NCBI GenBank assembly: GCA_029945375.1 | Contig: CM057066.1 | Span: 1,054,001-1,118,000, forward strand | Length of the DNA stretch: 64,000 bases | Origin: Agaricus subrufescens | Lineage: Eukaryota > Basidiomycota > Agaricomycetes > Agaricales > Agaricaceae | Direction of reading: 5' to 3' | Shown: positions 1 to 11,294 of the stretch, one piece after another | Layout of the letters: every line of letters begins with the position of its first letter | Position numbering within the stretch: position 1 is the stretch's first letter | Made by a program: the position numbers and the translations under genes | Notes under the pieces: generated by a model | The model's database searches: none | What the model saw: the letters and a program-made list of their open reading frames with translations, nothing else | Told to the model about the DNA's origin: nothing

Positions 1-1268
1 CAATGTGTAGATGATGACTGTTGAAATGTGAGGTGCTGTATACCACTCGATGAATCCTGTGTTCTTCGGCAGGTGCCGCGCGACGTTCTCGAACTTGTTA
101 TCATCTCAATTCTCGAACACCTCCTCGATATCCGCTTCTCTGGTTCATCCAATGGCATAATGTATCAGAGACGATCAAACTCATTGGTCTTTAGTGATAA
201 CGGAGGATCCCCCATATTTTTGATATAGGACCCTTCAGTCGTGGCTTCCAGGCAATCACCGTATTGGAGAAATTGTAAGTAAAATGACTCATTTGTAATC
301 TCCAGGATTTGACACCGACCTGCACAGGTTCACGGAAGGATCCAACAGTAAAAAAGACTCATTTGTGAAGTTATGCTTCAAGGGCTTACAGCAAGTGATT
401 CTCCCGGAAGTTATCACATTCGCAGTCTTCACACAAACAATTAACAAGGCAAAAAAAAACCAAAAGAAACTTCTCACATCTTCCCGAAGTTTGTTCGGAT
501 GTCTTCTATCTAGCCGAACAACTTCTGACATTGTGATAGTGATATACAGACCACCGAGTCAGAGATGCATCTTAACCCCTCCTGAGTCGAGGGTTTAGGG
601 TTTGAATATTGCGCGCAGCTGTTCACTTTACTCAACAGTTGAACATACTAGTAAGCCTTAACTTGGGTTTAGCGATCACCCGTACTGTGATTAGAGTGGC
701 GCAATCCGCGGATATACCATCAAATCTAATACATATTCGAAGACGGGTGTACTTGTTTCCAGTCGAGGGATCTACCTCGACAGCAAAAAGCCGCAATCAC
801 AATAGCTTTGCAGCACCTAGAGCGATTCCTCTGTCATCTAATTGTAATGGCACGGTTTTCATAAATATCACCTTATTCACAATATTTATGATTCATCGTT
901 CTACTTCGAAAAGCAAACTTTGTGTTTAATTGCTAGTAGAGGTAGAGAGCCACATCACTAGTTTCCTAACCCAAGACCGGTGCGCTTAGATCAAAAGGTC
1001 AAGCGGCGCTGCACTTTTGAACGCCGATATTTACAGCCTTGAAAATCAATTCCGATTACCTCAGAGGTTATCAACTCATTCTTTTCATCAACAAATGCTA
1101 TGCCAGTATATTGGGGGTGGACGACCACGGGACAGAACCATTAACTGATTCTGCTGCGTGTCGAGCGGCGACATGTATTGAAGGCAGATGTTACATAACA
1201 TGAACAGAAATGAGTAGCACAGTTGTTTTTCGATGACATGATTCCCTCGGCAATCGCAACCGAAGAAC
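1..1268. other. intergenic, no gene seen
   Basis: I see no supported gene here. The open frames are short, have no family resemblance and lack plausible splice continuity. The right end is probably the 3' UTR and terminator region of the minus-strand RPS14 gene. Confidence 0.6.
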
Positions 1269-1951
1269 TCATAGACGGCGACCACGGCGACCACCCTATA
1301 CCATGTAAAATTAGCACACCCAAAAAAATCCGTAATCAAAATGGTGCGAGGAACGTACCTTGCGTCTGGTTGTGTCTGTGGGGATGGGGGTAACATCCTC
1401 AATACGGCCAATGCGCATACCAGCACGAGCCAAAGCACGAAGAGCACTTTGAGCGCCGGGTCCGGGGGTTTTGGTTGCGGTACCACCAGTCGCACGGAGT
1501 TTGATGTGAAGAGCAGTGACGCCTACTTCGCGGCAGCGGGCGGCAACGTCTTGAGCAGCAAGCATGGCTGCGTAGGGAGATGATTCATCACGATCGGCTT
1601 TGACCTTCATACCACCTGTATCCTATATCAGATACCTGATCACTGGATACATAAGAATGGTGCATACCAGTAACGCGGGAGACGGTTTCACGACCGGACA
1701 AATCAGTGACGTGAACGAAGGTGTCATTGAATGAGGCGTAGATGTGCGCGACGCCGAAAACGAGTTCTCCTTCAGCAACTTGAGGACCGAGGGATACGGC
1801 CTCTTCTTTTTGTACCTTGACCTTCTTGGGAGGCTAGAGCGATGAAAAAGTGAGGACATCATCCATAGGTCAGCTTTGCAATCCAACGATCGAGCGTGCT
1901 TGGGAGATATATTCCCTTGTTGCAGCACGGACAGTGAAGTATACGCACCAT
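1269..1951 (-). CDS. RPS14: 40S ribosomal protein S14 (uS11)
   Basis: This is a small-subunit ribosomal protein of the platform near the mRNA exit site. The spliced product is 150 residues, the usual length for eukaryotic uS11. I place four exons on the minus strand at 1949-1951, 1668-1833, 1359-1615 and 1269-1295, with phases that agree throughout. Exon 1 is only the ATG. Exon 2 begins PPKKVKV and ends at VSRVTG. Exon 3 carries the family core, [20 protein letters not shown], then [10 protein letters not shown] and the [13 protein letters not shown] block. The last exon gives the invariant basic tail GGRRGRRL followed by TGA. All introns are GT-AG. The gene is divergent from the small HTH gene at 2721. 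Identification is secure; only the ATG-only first exon is inferred. Confidence 0.96.
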
Positions 1952-2720
1952 TTTGACGAGATTTGGAGGACGAACTTGAGGAGGACTTGGGGAACGACGA
2001 GCTCGACGACTGGTGTCCGCTAACTGTCCGCCAACGAGATCAAGGACAAATACTAACAAATAGAGATTATTTAATTAAATTTGATTGGTCGTCCCGCAGA
2101 CCGCTTTTGAACGGCTGCGATATCAGGATATCGGACTAATGGGCTTGTTCGCCGATGCATCAAGGTGGAAGAACTATGCGTCCTTGAACCTCTGTCCAAT
2201 CAGCTCAAGTATGTTTGTCTGATGACGTCGTAGGATCAAATCTCTTGACTGTTCGAAAGACTAGTCTGGACAGGTAAGATCAGAAGGGGAAATATAAGCA
2301 AAGGCAGGTAATTATGGACCAAGTCAATCCCTGATTCGACCAGATGAGGCAAGTTTTCCGACATCGCGTGAATTTGAACATGTTTAACCCATTTCTCTTC
2401 GAGAGAACTGGGTCATGTTGTCCGTAATCTCGGACTATTTTTATGCCAGAGCGCCCATTCTTATTCATCCCCAGAGTCGTCGAAGTCTGCTGCCAAAGTA
2501 ACTTATCAGATCAGAGCCTCGATAGCAGAATTTCTAAGACGGATTCAAACGGGTAATCGTTTATTCTTGGCGTTTTACTTCAATGATGTAGTTGTCCCTC
2601 TTTGGCTTTTTGCGGGGCGTGAATATAAATGTCAGCCAATCCTGGAATGTGTATAGAAAGGTATATAAAGGGTAATTGGATGGCGATGATTATCATCTTA
2701 TCTTTCAATCGACCACAATC
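1952..2720. promoter_or_regulatory. shared upstream region of RPS14 and the HTH gene
   Basis: This 0.77 kb gap separates the divergent starts of RPS14 (-) and the small HTH gene (+), so it should hold both promoters. On + there is a good TATA element, TATATAAA, at 2662-2669, 52 nt before the HTH-gene ATG. I see no TATA on the RPS14 side. Confidence 0.55.
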
Positions 2721-3101
2721 ATGTCTGATCCAAAGTGCACTGCCATCGCTAGCGCCTTGAAGAACAGCGGTTCGTAGTCTTTCGATTACGTCTAGAGGGA
2801 GTTTATACTTATAGCTTTACAGGGCTTACCTATGGTCAGCTCGCCAGCAAAGTAGGTGTCTCCGAGCAACGTGTGGTTGATAGTCAGTCTTTGTATCATA
2901 CCTGATACGTATGATCCGTGCTGACCATTTCCTCCTCTTAAGTCTGCACCGGGAACCAGAAACCAACAGATGCAGAGTTCAAAAGTCTCGGAAGTGCATT
3001 GGGTCTCACTGACGTATGTCATGCTATTTTTGAAATCGCTCGTTGCCTCTTAAGATGTGTACGCATAGGTCCCTCACACCGGTAGTCATGCTACGGCCTG
3101 A
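2721..3101 (+). CDS. small cyanase-N-terminal-like HTH protein (70 aa)
   Basis: Four exons (2721-2769, 2823-2882, 2943-3013, 3069-3101) join in frame to a 70-residue protein starting MSDPKC and ending VPHTGSHATA. The centre reads LTYGQLASKVGVSEQRVVDI followed by CTGNQKPTDAEF, a helix-turn-helix of the kind at the N-terminus of cyanate hydratase. The catalytic C-terminal cyanase domain (Arg/Glu/Ser active site) is absent, so it should not hydrolyse cyanate. Such short HTH-only proteins occur in agaricomycetes as far as I recall, with no established role. Binding of a partner protein or of nucleic acid is only a guess. A TATA element lies 52 nt upstream. Exon phases and GT-AG borders support the model. 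Confidence 0.72.
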
Positions 3102-4496
3102 AAGATTTATGTGAATGGGCTGCTATATGATCGTATCATTATCAGTAAAAAATCGACATGTAAATTATACAATGCGATCGTCATTTTCTTGACACTGGTA
3201 CACTGTTTGTATCAGTACAGGACGGGATTCTTCGTCGAGCTTCAATCGAGTGTAGTAATCGGCAAACACTCAGCTCCGATGTCTTGGCCACTTGTCCACT
3301 TATACTATTGTCGAATAATCGTAAGGTGATGTTAGGATGCTACGTCAGCGAGTTGACAGTATCAACTGTTTTGGAAAGCAGCAATGCCGAGAGTATTTCT
3401 TGAGATAGAACATTTTCGTTGCGTGCAGTGAAAGATGATTTCTCAGGCGTAATCTCTTCTCAACCATGTACACGCCCTTCCCTCCTCCTGCATCTAAGTA
3501 GAGCACGGATATGTGTTGACTGCCTTGCAGATGCATGATGGCCCTGTGAGTGTTATTATCAACAACTCTAGTGCTGTGATCCCAGTTGGCAAGTTACTGG
3601 ACTGCTAGTTACTCTCTCTTCTGCCGGGATAGTTTTTCCAACGTTGATGTTACAATGAATCTAGAAGAGATAGGCGCTTTTGATTTGAAGCACAAAGCGA
3701 TGTCAAAGGTGTTATTACAGAAACTTCGAGATGGGAGGCACAAGCTCCGGCATGAAGGCAAAGTTGTTGCACCACAAAAGCGGAATCTGTTAATTTATAC
3801 TCGATTTAATATCAATAGCACGATTTTGGTTTCCGTTGGGCAATCTGAGGTGGGTGTAAGAAAAGCATTGCCAAAACGTAGGTGGTCAGAAATGTTATAA
3901 GATCTAATTTGAACTGTTGCACTAGCTTGAACATCGAATTTCAAACGCCCTATCTCGTAATGATGAGTGTCTGCCTAATCTAGCATGGATTTATCGGAAC
4001 GGCCTGGGGATCGGCCGGATGGTCGAATTTCGGTTCGGAAAGACTCAGACTTGCGGATCAACAGACTCAAAAATAGATTAAACAAATAACGGCAGAATAC
4101 GGTCCATGCGAATGGCCCACAGACCTGAGGCATAGACCAATCACCAATAACATCAAGCGGGACTGATCGTTACACCAACTATTGTTTCGAGTGAGAAGGT
4201 ATTGAACTACGTAATACAATAATTAGAGTACTACGCATTGACGGAACAGATGTGTAGTGCATTACCACAAGGGTGTACGAAGGAACAATCCTGCGAGAAA
4301 AATACACGACAGTGGAGATAGGCCTGGACCCACAGATGTGCGTAATGTCGCGAGCGGGTCGATAGAATTCACAAAAATAGAAGGTGCGTGACAAACAAAT
4401 ATAAGTGACGAACACGGTCACGGGAAGAGGAGCCGCCGGAAAGAAACGAACGCTCCCTAGTCCATCACATCCCAATTTCTCTCCCAACGTCGCAGA
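3102..4496. other. intergenic, one unconvincing ORF
   Basis: No recognised gene. The longest open stretch is 104 codons on + at 3586-3900, beginning MASYWTASYS. It has no motif I know and no clear promoter or splice context, and I do not call it. The right end is the GLE1 promoter region. Confidence 0.5.
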
Positions 4497-6561
4497 ATGC
4501 GTTCCAATGTCTTCGGGGCAGTAACTACATCGCCTGCTAGTGGGTAATGTGCCTGCTTTACTGCTTGCCTATCTTCGCGACTAATTTTGACATAGACTTC
4601 TTCGTCGGTCAACATATGGCCTCCCTTCTAATTTCGACGACTCAGACTCGGACGTAATTGATGACACAGACTCATCTGACGAGTCGCTGTCATATAGTAT
4701 CTCTGATGACGAAACCTCCTCTGAATCTGAGGATGAACCACTTTCAAAGTAAGGTTTCACATTCTCGTGTTCTACAGTTGGTTTCAACGGAAATGAAAGG
4801 TCAACGTTATCTAAGTCCCAACGCTCGCCAGATGAAATACAACAATTGGAGGAAACACTAGCTTCTATACGTCTTCGCACACGACATCATGACCCTTATG
4901 AAGATTGGGAGAGACAGACCCGTAAAGACGCTTTCGTACGTCATTAGTCTTCCATACAACACCAACTGAAGGTCTGGCTCTTAGGCAACCGCTCGAAAAG
5001 AGCTGTCAGCAAGCAACCTACAGTTTCAGACTGAGCAAGAACGTCTAGATTTAGAGGAATCTAGGAGACTTGTTGCTCAACATGACAAAAGGACTGCTGA
5101 ATTACGCTCCTGGCTTGAAAACCGACGCTCTGAGGCGCAGAAACAACGAGAAGCATTAATGCAAGCATGGACTGCGCGTAAATCACAACTGTGGAAGGAT
5201 GTCAAGGAAGGCATTCGATACCAGGAGGAAAAGATTGCCAGGGAAATAGAAGAGGAAAAGAAAAGGAGGGAAGAGGAAGAACGACAGAGGAAGGAGGAAG
5301 AATTGAGGAAGTCATTGGTTGAGGCGAAACGTCGAGAAGAAGCAGAGAAAAAGAAGAAAGAGGAGGAGGAAAGATTGCGACAGGAAGAAGAGAGGAAGAA
5401 GAAAGAGAATGTTGCACAGCGTGCTCTAGAACAGGAACAACTGCAGAAGCGACAATGGCTTGAGGCAGAGCAGCATGCGAGAGAACAACTCGGCATGAAA
5501 ACTGAGTTCATGAACTGGGCTGACACAAGATACCACCTCAAGGTAATTTTGATTCCCTATTCGCATTTTTTCAATGTACTAATAGCTATCTAGAGTCTGA
5601 AAGCCGAGCTTGCTATTGTCAAGTCTGACAGGAACCTAAGGGCTGCATGGGGAAACTGTCGGCGGCATATAAAACCCAAAGTTGGTCAATTGACAAACGA
5701 TTTAAATGCCATCCAGACCATCGTCAGTCATTTCGCTAATCAGCTTCTGCAGTTTTCTGACCTTTAATAGTCACAAGAAGTATTAAATGTGCTTCGGCCT
5801 CCTACACCACACGATTACAGAGTTTTCCTCGCTATTCTTTCATCTCTCGCCAAGGACATTCTCCTTCAAGCAGAAGTAGAAATCACTGCCGAAAAACGAA
5901 GTGCCATCCCACTTGCCCAACTGACGTTCAATATCCTCGCTTCAGTACCCGAGTTTGCTGACGTCTTTTTTACAAAGTTGGTCCAACGTGTGGGTGGTTG
6001 GCCAATACCATATGCTGTTCCGGGCACAGATTTCGATAACCGAAAATGGGAAAGCAATGAGGAGAGACTTAAAGTTATGGGGTTCAGAAAGAGTGAGGAG
6101 AGCGATTCTATGGAGACTGAAGCAGAGTTTGCGTCTCGTGCGGCTGGTATAATGAGGGTATATTTCTTGATCTTGCAGTTCAACCCCCCTCATGGTCCGT
6201 TGGGCCCTATGTTTCAAACGACAAGATATTGGTCTTGGTTTGCGAGATTACTTGGCGAGCGAAATTTGTTGAATTCGCCTGTTGCCGCAGAGCTGATATA
6301 TAGTGAGTTTATGATCCTGTTTTATAATGTTTTGCCGGTGGCTGATTGCGATACTTTTTTGAAGCGGCATTGAATGTTATGGGTTACGATGCTGTTCAGA
6401 TCTGGGGAGGTCAATGGATAAAGGTTCTTGCTTTGGTATATGAAGGCGTTACTGTTGGGTTTGGAATGAATCGGTGGATCGGAGGACAGACACCGGAAGG
6501 TCGGGCTTCGAGGGTACGAGTGCAATTAGAGATTGAGAGGATCATCAGTACGATCCATTGA
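4497..6561 (+). CDS. GLE1: mRNA export factor GLE1-like nucleoporin
   Basis: GLE1 acts on the cytoplasmic side of the nuclear pore, where with inositol hexakisphosphate it stimulates the DEAD-box ATPase Dbp5 to release exported mRNPs. The spliced product begins MRSNVFGAVTTSPASG, then RRSTYGLP and an acidic Ser/Asp/Glu stretch. A long charged coiled coil rich in EEE/KKK/RRE follows (about 5000-5500). The C-terminal GLE1 domain includes AIPLAQLTFNIL, the VGGWPIPY block, GPMFQTTRYWSWFARLL and NVMGYDAVQIWGGQWIKVL. I infer introns near 4548, 4750, 4940, 5541, 5734 and 6302, all GT-AG and about 50 nt. The second acceptor (AAAG) is the least certain. Roughly 560 residues, a normal length for a fungal GLE1. 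Confidence 0.9.
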
Positions 6562-9500
6562 TAGCCTGTCTCTCTTCTTTCGTCATTGAGTCCACAATTT
6601 GTATTATGTATCATTCATAGGAGTATTGGTTATTGATTTGTCGGGTGGGTGGGTGTATGCATACTTTCATAGTTCGCAAGTCCGTTATTTAGTGCTTTAG
6701 CGCGCAGTACGCAGCACACAACTCCACCAAATGCCTTGTTTTAGAGAGTCTTTACCCGAATTCTACTAGAGCAATTACAAATGCTTGGCACGTATTACGA
6801 TTTCACATAACGGAATTTACGAAGAAAGGAATGTATGGCATTTCAGTAATAACCGAAACTCAGGCTCTCAGTCAATGATCGGGCAATGATCGGCGCCAGA
6901 AAGAGAGATGCGGACCGAAATCTGGCGTTAGAACTTAGTGACGGCAAAAAAAGCGTAATGATTAATTAGTATTATCGTAGCCGTATACAATATGGGAGGG
7001 CTCAACTTTGTCGACGGGTTAGTGCGGGACTATTCGGGCTCGGGCTGGGTTGATGTGTTCAACCCTATACCCAGATCCTCGAGGCCCGCATGTTAAGGGT
7101 TGGATAATCGCGTATGTTCCTCTGTGAGACTTTTTTTTTTGTGTGTGTGTTCGGTTGACGGGTATTGCTGTGTTTAAACTGTTGAGAAGATCCAGTAGGG
7201 CTGGGGGTTTGGATTTTTTTTTTGGGTTCAATTGCTGTTATTCGGTAAGGCGAGTTTTTTTTTTTTGTTTGATAGTTGACCCTGCAGTACCTTGCTGCGT
7301 GTTGAAGCGGAGCCGGTATTTTTTTATACTGTGTCTTTTTTTCTTTGGAGCCTCGAGGCGTTTGGTGCATTTGGTTTTTACTCCCTTCGTGCTGTAATTG
7401 TTTGGTTTCTTCTTTTTAGAATGGTTGGGCGCTTCTTTTGTTTTTGTTTTTGTTTTTGTTTTTGGTGTGTGGAGTTTTTTTTGTCGGCGGTATCAGGGGT
7501 GTGTGGGTGTATGTATGTGGATTTATTGTGTTGGTACTGTGTGTGTGTATTCTAACGTTTGGCCTCTCAAGTGGGCCGGTGGCGTACTACTACACCTTAC
7601 TTTACTCAGTTATATTATGTTGTTTCTTCTTTTTGAGATAATCACAAGTGGGAGTACTATTTTAGGCTTATCACGACAGTCTTAGCATTTGACAGGTGTC
7701 GTGTCTGTCATTTGCAGGGGTGAGGGGGTCGGGAAAAAGGAAAAGGAAAAGAAGTTGGAGGTTAGCGGCGTGAGGTTTACTCATAACCTCGTGTTTACAA
7801 CGTGGCCTCCGCCGCCACGGTTACCCAAGGTGTCAGTGTGTTTTTTTCTTTAGAGTTAGAGAAGGAAGGGCGGCCTTTTTTTGGAATCTGGGACCGAGTG
7901 GTTGGTACTTTGCCTATACCCTCGGCTTGGGGTCTTTGATTTGGGAGAGGGGATATGAGGGATGTTGGGAAGTTTGGAAATTTGGGTTAGTGTGCGATGG
8001 GATTTGTGTATTCCCGTTTTGAGTGGTGGTTGTGGCGTCTTCGGTATGATGTTTCTGGTTAAACTAAAAGACGGCGGATTTATTTATCATTATGCATCAT
8101 TATTCGATCTTCTATCTAGCCAGTTGGAGTAACTCAGCCTTCCAAGAGCGCGTGTATGTTATGGCCTTTTAGCTTACAAGTACTAACTTTGAAAGCTTAA
8201 ATCCTCGGGGCGGCAGACCGGTGATTGGTGAGAGACTTGGGTGTTGAGTCAAATATAAAGTGGATATCAAAAATCCTGGGATAGCGGAGGGAGAAGGTGA
8301 GAAGGGCATCAGTTGGAAGGAAAGATTGCGGTTTGGGTGGAATGCATGCGGTTTTATTTTTTTGTTCGGAGAGAAGTTGTTTTCGGCTTTTTTTCGGTTG
8401 GGTTATGGTGTTTCTGTTTTTGTTTCTTGGGAGATACGTTGTTCAAGGAGGGAAGGTGTGGTTATCGAGGATAGTGAGATGATTTTGCTTTGTGCGGGGG
8501 TTGAGAAGCTTGGATGTCGTTGATGATGATGATGGTGGTGATGATGTGGTGATGGTGATTGGTCGCGAGTTGGATCCCTGAGGATGCCGGCCTTGAGGCC
8601 TGAGGGTTCGACGGTCGGTAATGAGCGTCTAATATTGGCGGAATGTTTAGGAGTCTAGAATTTCTACCCCCCTGGAGGAGTCTTCTTGAGTTTCTATGAA
8701 CGATCTTCGTCATACCCGAGTTGACTGGTTTTCATTTCAGACGTCTGCGTTACTACCATTAGATGAGATATGGTTGATCTATGATTTCATTTTGTTGTAA
8801 TGTTATTGCCGGGGGCAATACCTCATTCATCAGTTAGTTATTTAAGTCGTATTTTATCGGAAATCATTTGTGATGTTTTTATTCTCCAGTAGAAGTCAGT
8901 CTCCCTTGATATACTGATAGCTTAAGGGAGTAAGAGTTCCGAGATTTGGATCTCATTCCTGATTGCGCAATTCGGTGATTGGGGGAGTATCTATTCGCAC
9001 ACACAAGGATAAGTGCCCGGGGATCTTGAGTGGAATTTGAGAGACTTCTCCCCTCATCGGCGGTGGTTTTTTTTTTTTTTTTACTCTTTGACTCCACGGG
9101 TTAAGCTATTTTGAATGGTAAGTGATTCTGTGGAAGGGGAAGAAGTTCTTGGGAACGTGAACTTCGAAACATGCATTAGCATTGAAGATAGCATGGCAAT
9201 TTGTGTTGTATTGTTCATAACTGCAGCATTGGAGGGGACATGAATACCATATGCCATTACACGCGCTCGTTGTAGATTGAATTCTAACGCTGAGACGGTG
9301 CGACCCTGTATGTGATGTTGTTCATTTTGTGTTGTTATGTTGTGATCAAATTTGACATGGCCTTGTATAGCTTAATTCTTATCTCGTGACAGAAAATAAA
9401 CAAGGCACAAGGTATTTTTTATCTATGCATAGCGCTCATCCCTTGATGCGGATACAAAGACAAAACAGGCCAAAAAAAAACACAAGCGGGAAACTGCTAG

Positions 9501-11194
9501 CGAAAGGGAGATGATTATCAAGTTGAGATGAGAACATATGCGTACGGATGATTCATTATCTATATAATGAAGCGAAAGTTCTCATTGAACCCTGCTTCTA
9601 ATGTAGTACCGCGACACGTTTATTCCAGGAGGGGGAATACGCTACATATTTGCCTCGTTGCAGGATGATTGGCAAAAAAGAGTTTCTATTTGGAAAATTA
9701 CCAGGTTGTGGGGAATGAGAGCTGACTTTCATTATTTATCGGTGGTCCGGGCCTAGGTAGGGAAGTGTTGGAATGAAGGACTACACGTTTGTCGCTGGAG
9801 GGAGAATTACGATAAGGGCTCGGTTTGGATGAGCTAGAATCGTGCACGTTGTGATAAGCATTATTTTATCTAGGGCCGGGGTGGCGACGAAACACGCATA
9901 GTGAGTGCATTACGCCTGTTATTTGTTATAGGTCCTTGTTGTGTCCATGCGAACGGCAGATCGGGCTCGCTACTGGGTTGGACAGGGTGGGGTAGTAGGG
10001 GGACATTGTGCTCTCGGGTATCCTCGCAGAATGCGATGGATCCAAATTCATTTCCGAGTTGCAGCAATGTTCAGTACCTGCGCACGGAAGTGTGGCATGT
10101 GCTCGAACAGCCGCGAATTGTTCTGGAAAAGTTGTGTTGTGATGATTATGAAGATGACATTTCGTCTGACTCGGCAAGGGGGATGAGTAAGGGGGCCCGC
10201 GGTTCGATGGGACGGCCGACATTGATGGCCGTGAGAACGCCGTAGCGACGAGATGCAGGCTGTGGATTTGCTGTGGGGAGGGCAACTAACTGTTTGCGTT
10301 GGGACGATGCGGATATATCAAAACTATTTGGGCGTGAAACAAGTCTTTGTTGCGAATATCAGGATGGTGATGGAGCCCCGACGCCGCCAAGTGACCCTGG
10401 TTTGATTGATGGTCTTAATTAAACTGCGGACCCATGGCACCCCGTTCTAGTCCTCCCGATTATAGACTCGAGGACAGACCACTGCTTGTCGAGCCCCCGA
10501 GGCGCCACCGTTCTAGCCTGTGGGCGCAGTAAAGATAATCCAGCTGGTCCCGGCCGCCGTGGATGGGCCCTGGGAAGACGCGTCGCCAACGGTAACCGGA
10601 TCCTGGTCGGGTTTTCCATCGTGCGACAGATGCTGCTAGTACTGTATAGCTGGCGCCCACGAAAATTTTTGGTTGATTTTGTGTAACAACAATCAACTCG
10701 ACGGGACAGCTTAAGTGATAGCGCCATCAAAACAAAAAGTTTTTTCTTGGGTATGAATAGACATGCTCTCAAAGCGACGACATAAGCGAGGGTCATCTCC
10801 GAGACCGTTCGCCGAGGGCAGGGGGGCGAGCCAGGCCAGCCTGGGGCGAGTCAGCGAGTGCAGGGCGATGTGAAGGACGACGGGGGGCCGGAGGGTTAGC
10901 GGAGATGGGCAGGGTGGCCGGGGTCCGGGCACGGAGATCAAGGGGGATACCGCATCGGGACAGGGGCGTGGGAGGGCCCGCTGAACGTGACACGAGGTAC
11001 GGTGGGGAGCTGGCTCGGGAGAGCAGCGGCCAGGCTGGGACGCCCGCCGCAGCGCCTGGACGCGGGCTGGGATCGGGGCGGATCTCGCTGAATCACGGCA
11101 GATCTGTGCCCGCTGGGGATGCAGAAACGTGTTCAATAGGGCAAGGGCAAAAATGAAGCCTCTGAAATTTGCGAGATGACGTATGGCCCGCGAG
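6562..11194. other. 4.6 kb gene-poor stretch, strongly G+T-biased in part
   Basis: I find no convincing gene. From about 7.1 to 9.1 kb the + strand is rich in G and T runs (T8-T18 tracts, TGTG) and poor in C, giving only low-complexity frames full of F, L, V, C and W. From about 10.45 to 11.15 kb it becomes GC-rich and precedes the RING gene, probably as promoter or 5' UTR. No tRNA, rRNA or transposon ends were recognised. Confidence 0.55.
8520..8562. repeat. imperfect GAT/GGT microsatellite
   Basis: A short imperfect run of GAT, GGT and GTG trinucleotides within the G+T-rich stretch. No function is suggested. Confidence 0.7.
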
Positions 11195-11202
11195 TATATA
11201 TA
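11195..11202 (+). promoter_or_regulatory. TATA element of the RING gene
   Basis: TATATATA lies 93 nt upstream of the RING-gene ATG at 11295, after a GC-rich upstream region. Confidence 0.6.
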
Positions 11203-11294
11203 GGGCTGATGGGAGCCTTGTTCAGAATTTTCCCCTCCGCCCTGCTTCGTCTACCCCCGTCCCACCGTTGAGGTGCTTTTCACCGGCCGGCACC

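Noticed and set aside
5077..5541. Minus-strand 154-codon frame rich in Ser, Cys and Phe
   Set aside because: It is the antisense of the Glu/Lys/Arg-rich coiled coil of GLE1, a usual artefact.
7143..7685. Several overlapping + frames of 60-95 codons
   Set aside because: All are low-complexity Phe/Leu/Val/Cys translations of G+T-rich DNA, with no motif or splice logic.
10419..11136. Minus-strand frames of 125 and 141 codons in the GC-rich region
   Set aside because: Composition (Arg, Pro, Ala, Ser) is what GC-rich noncoding DNA gives. They lie antisense to the promoter/5' UTR of the RING gene and show no domain.
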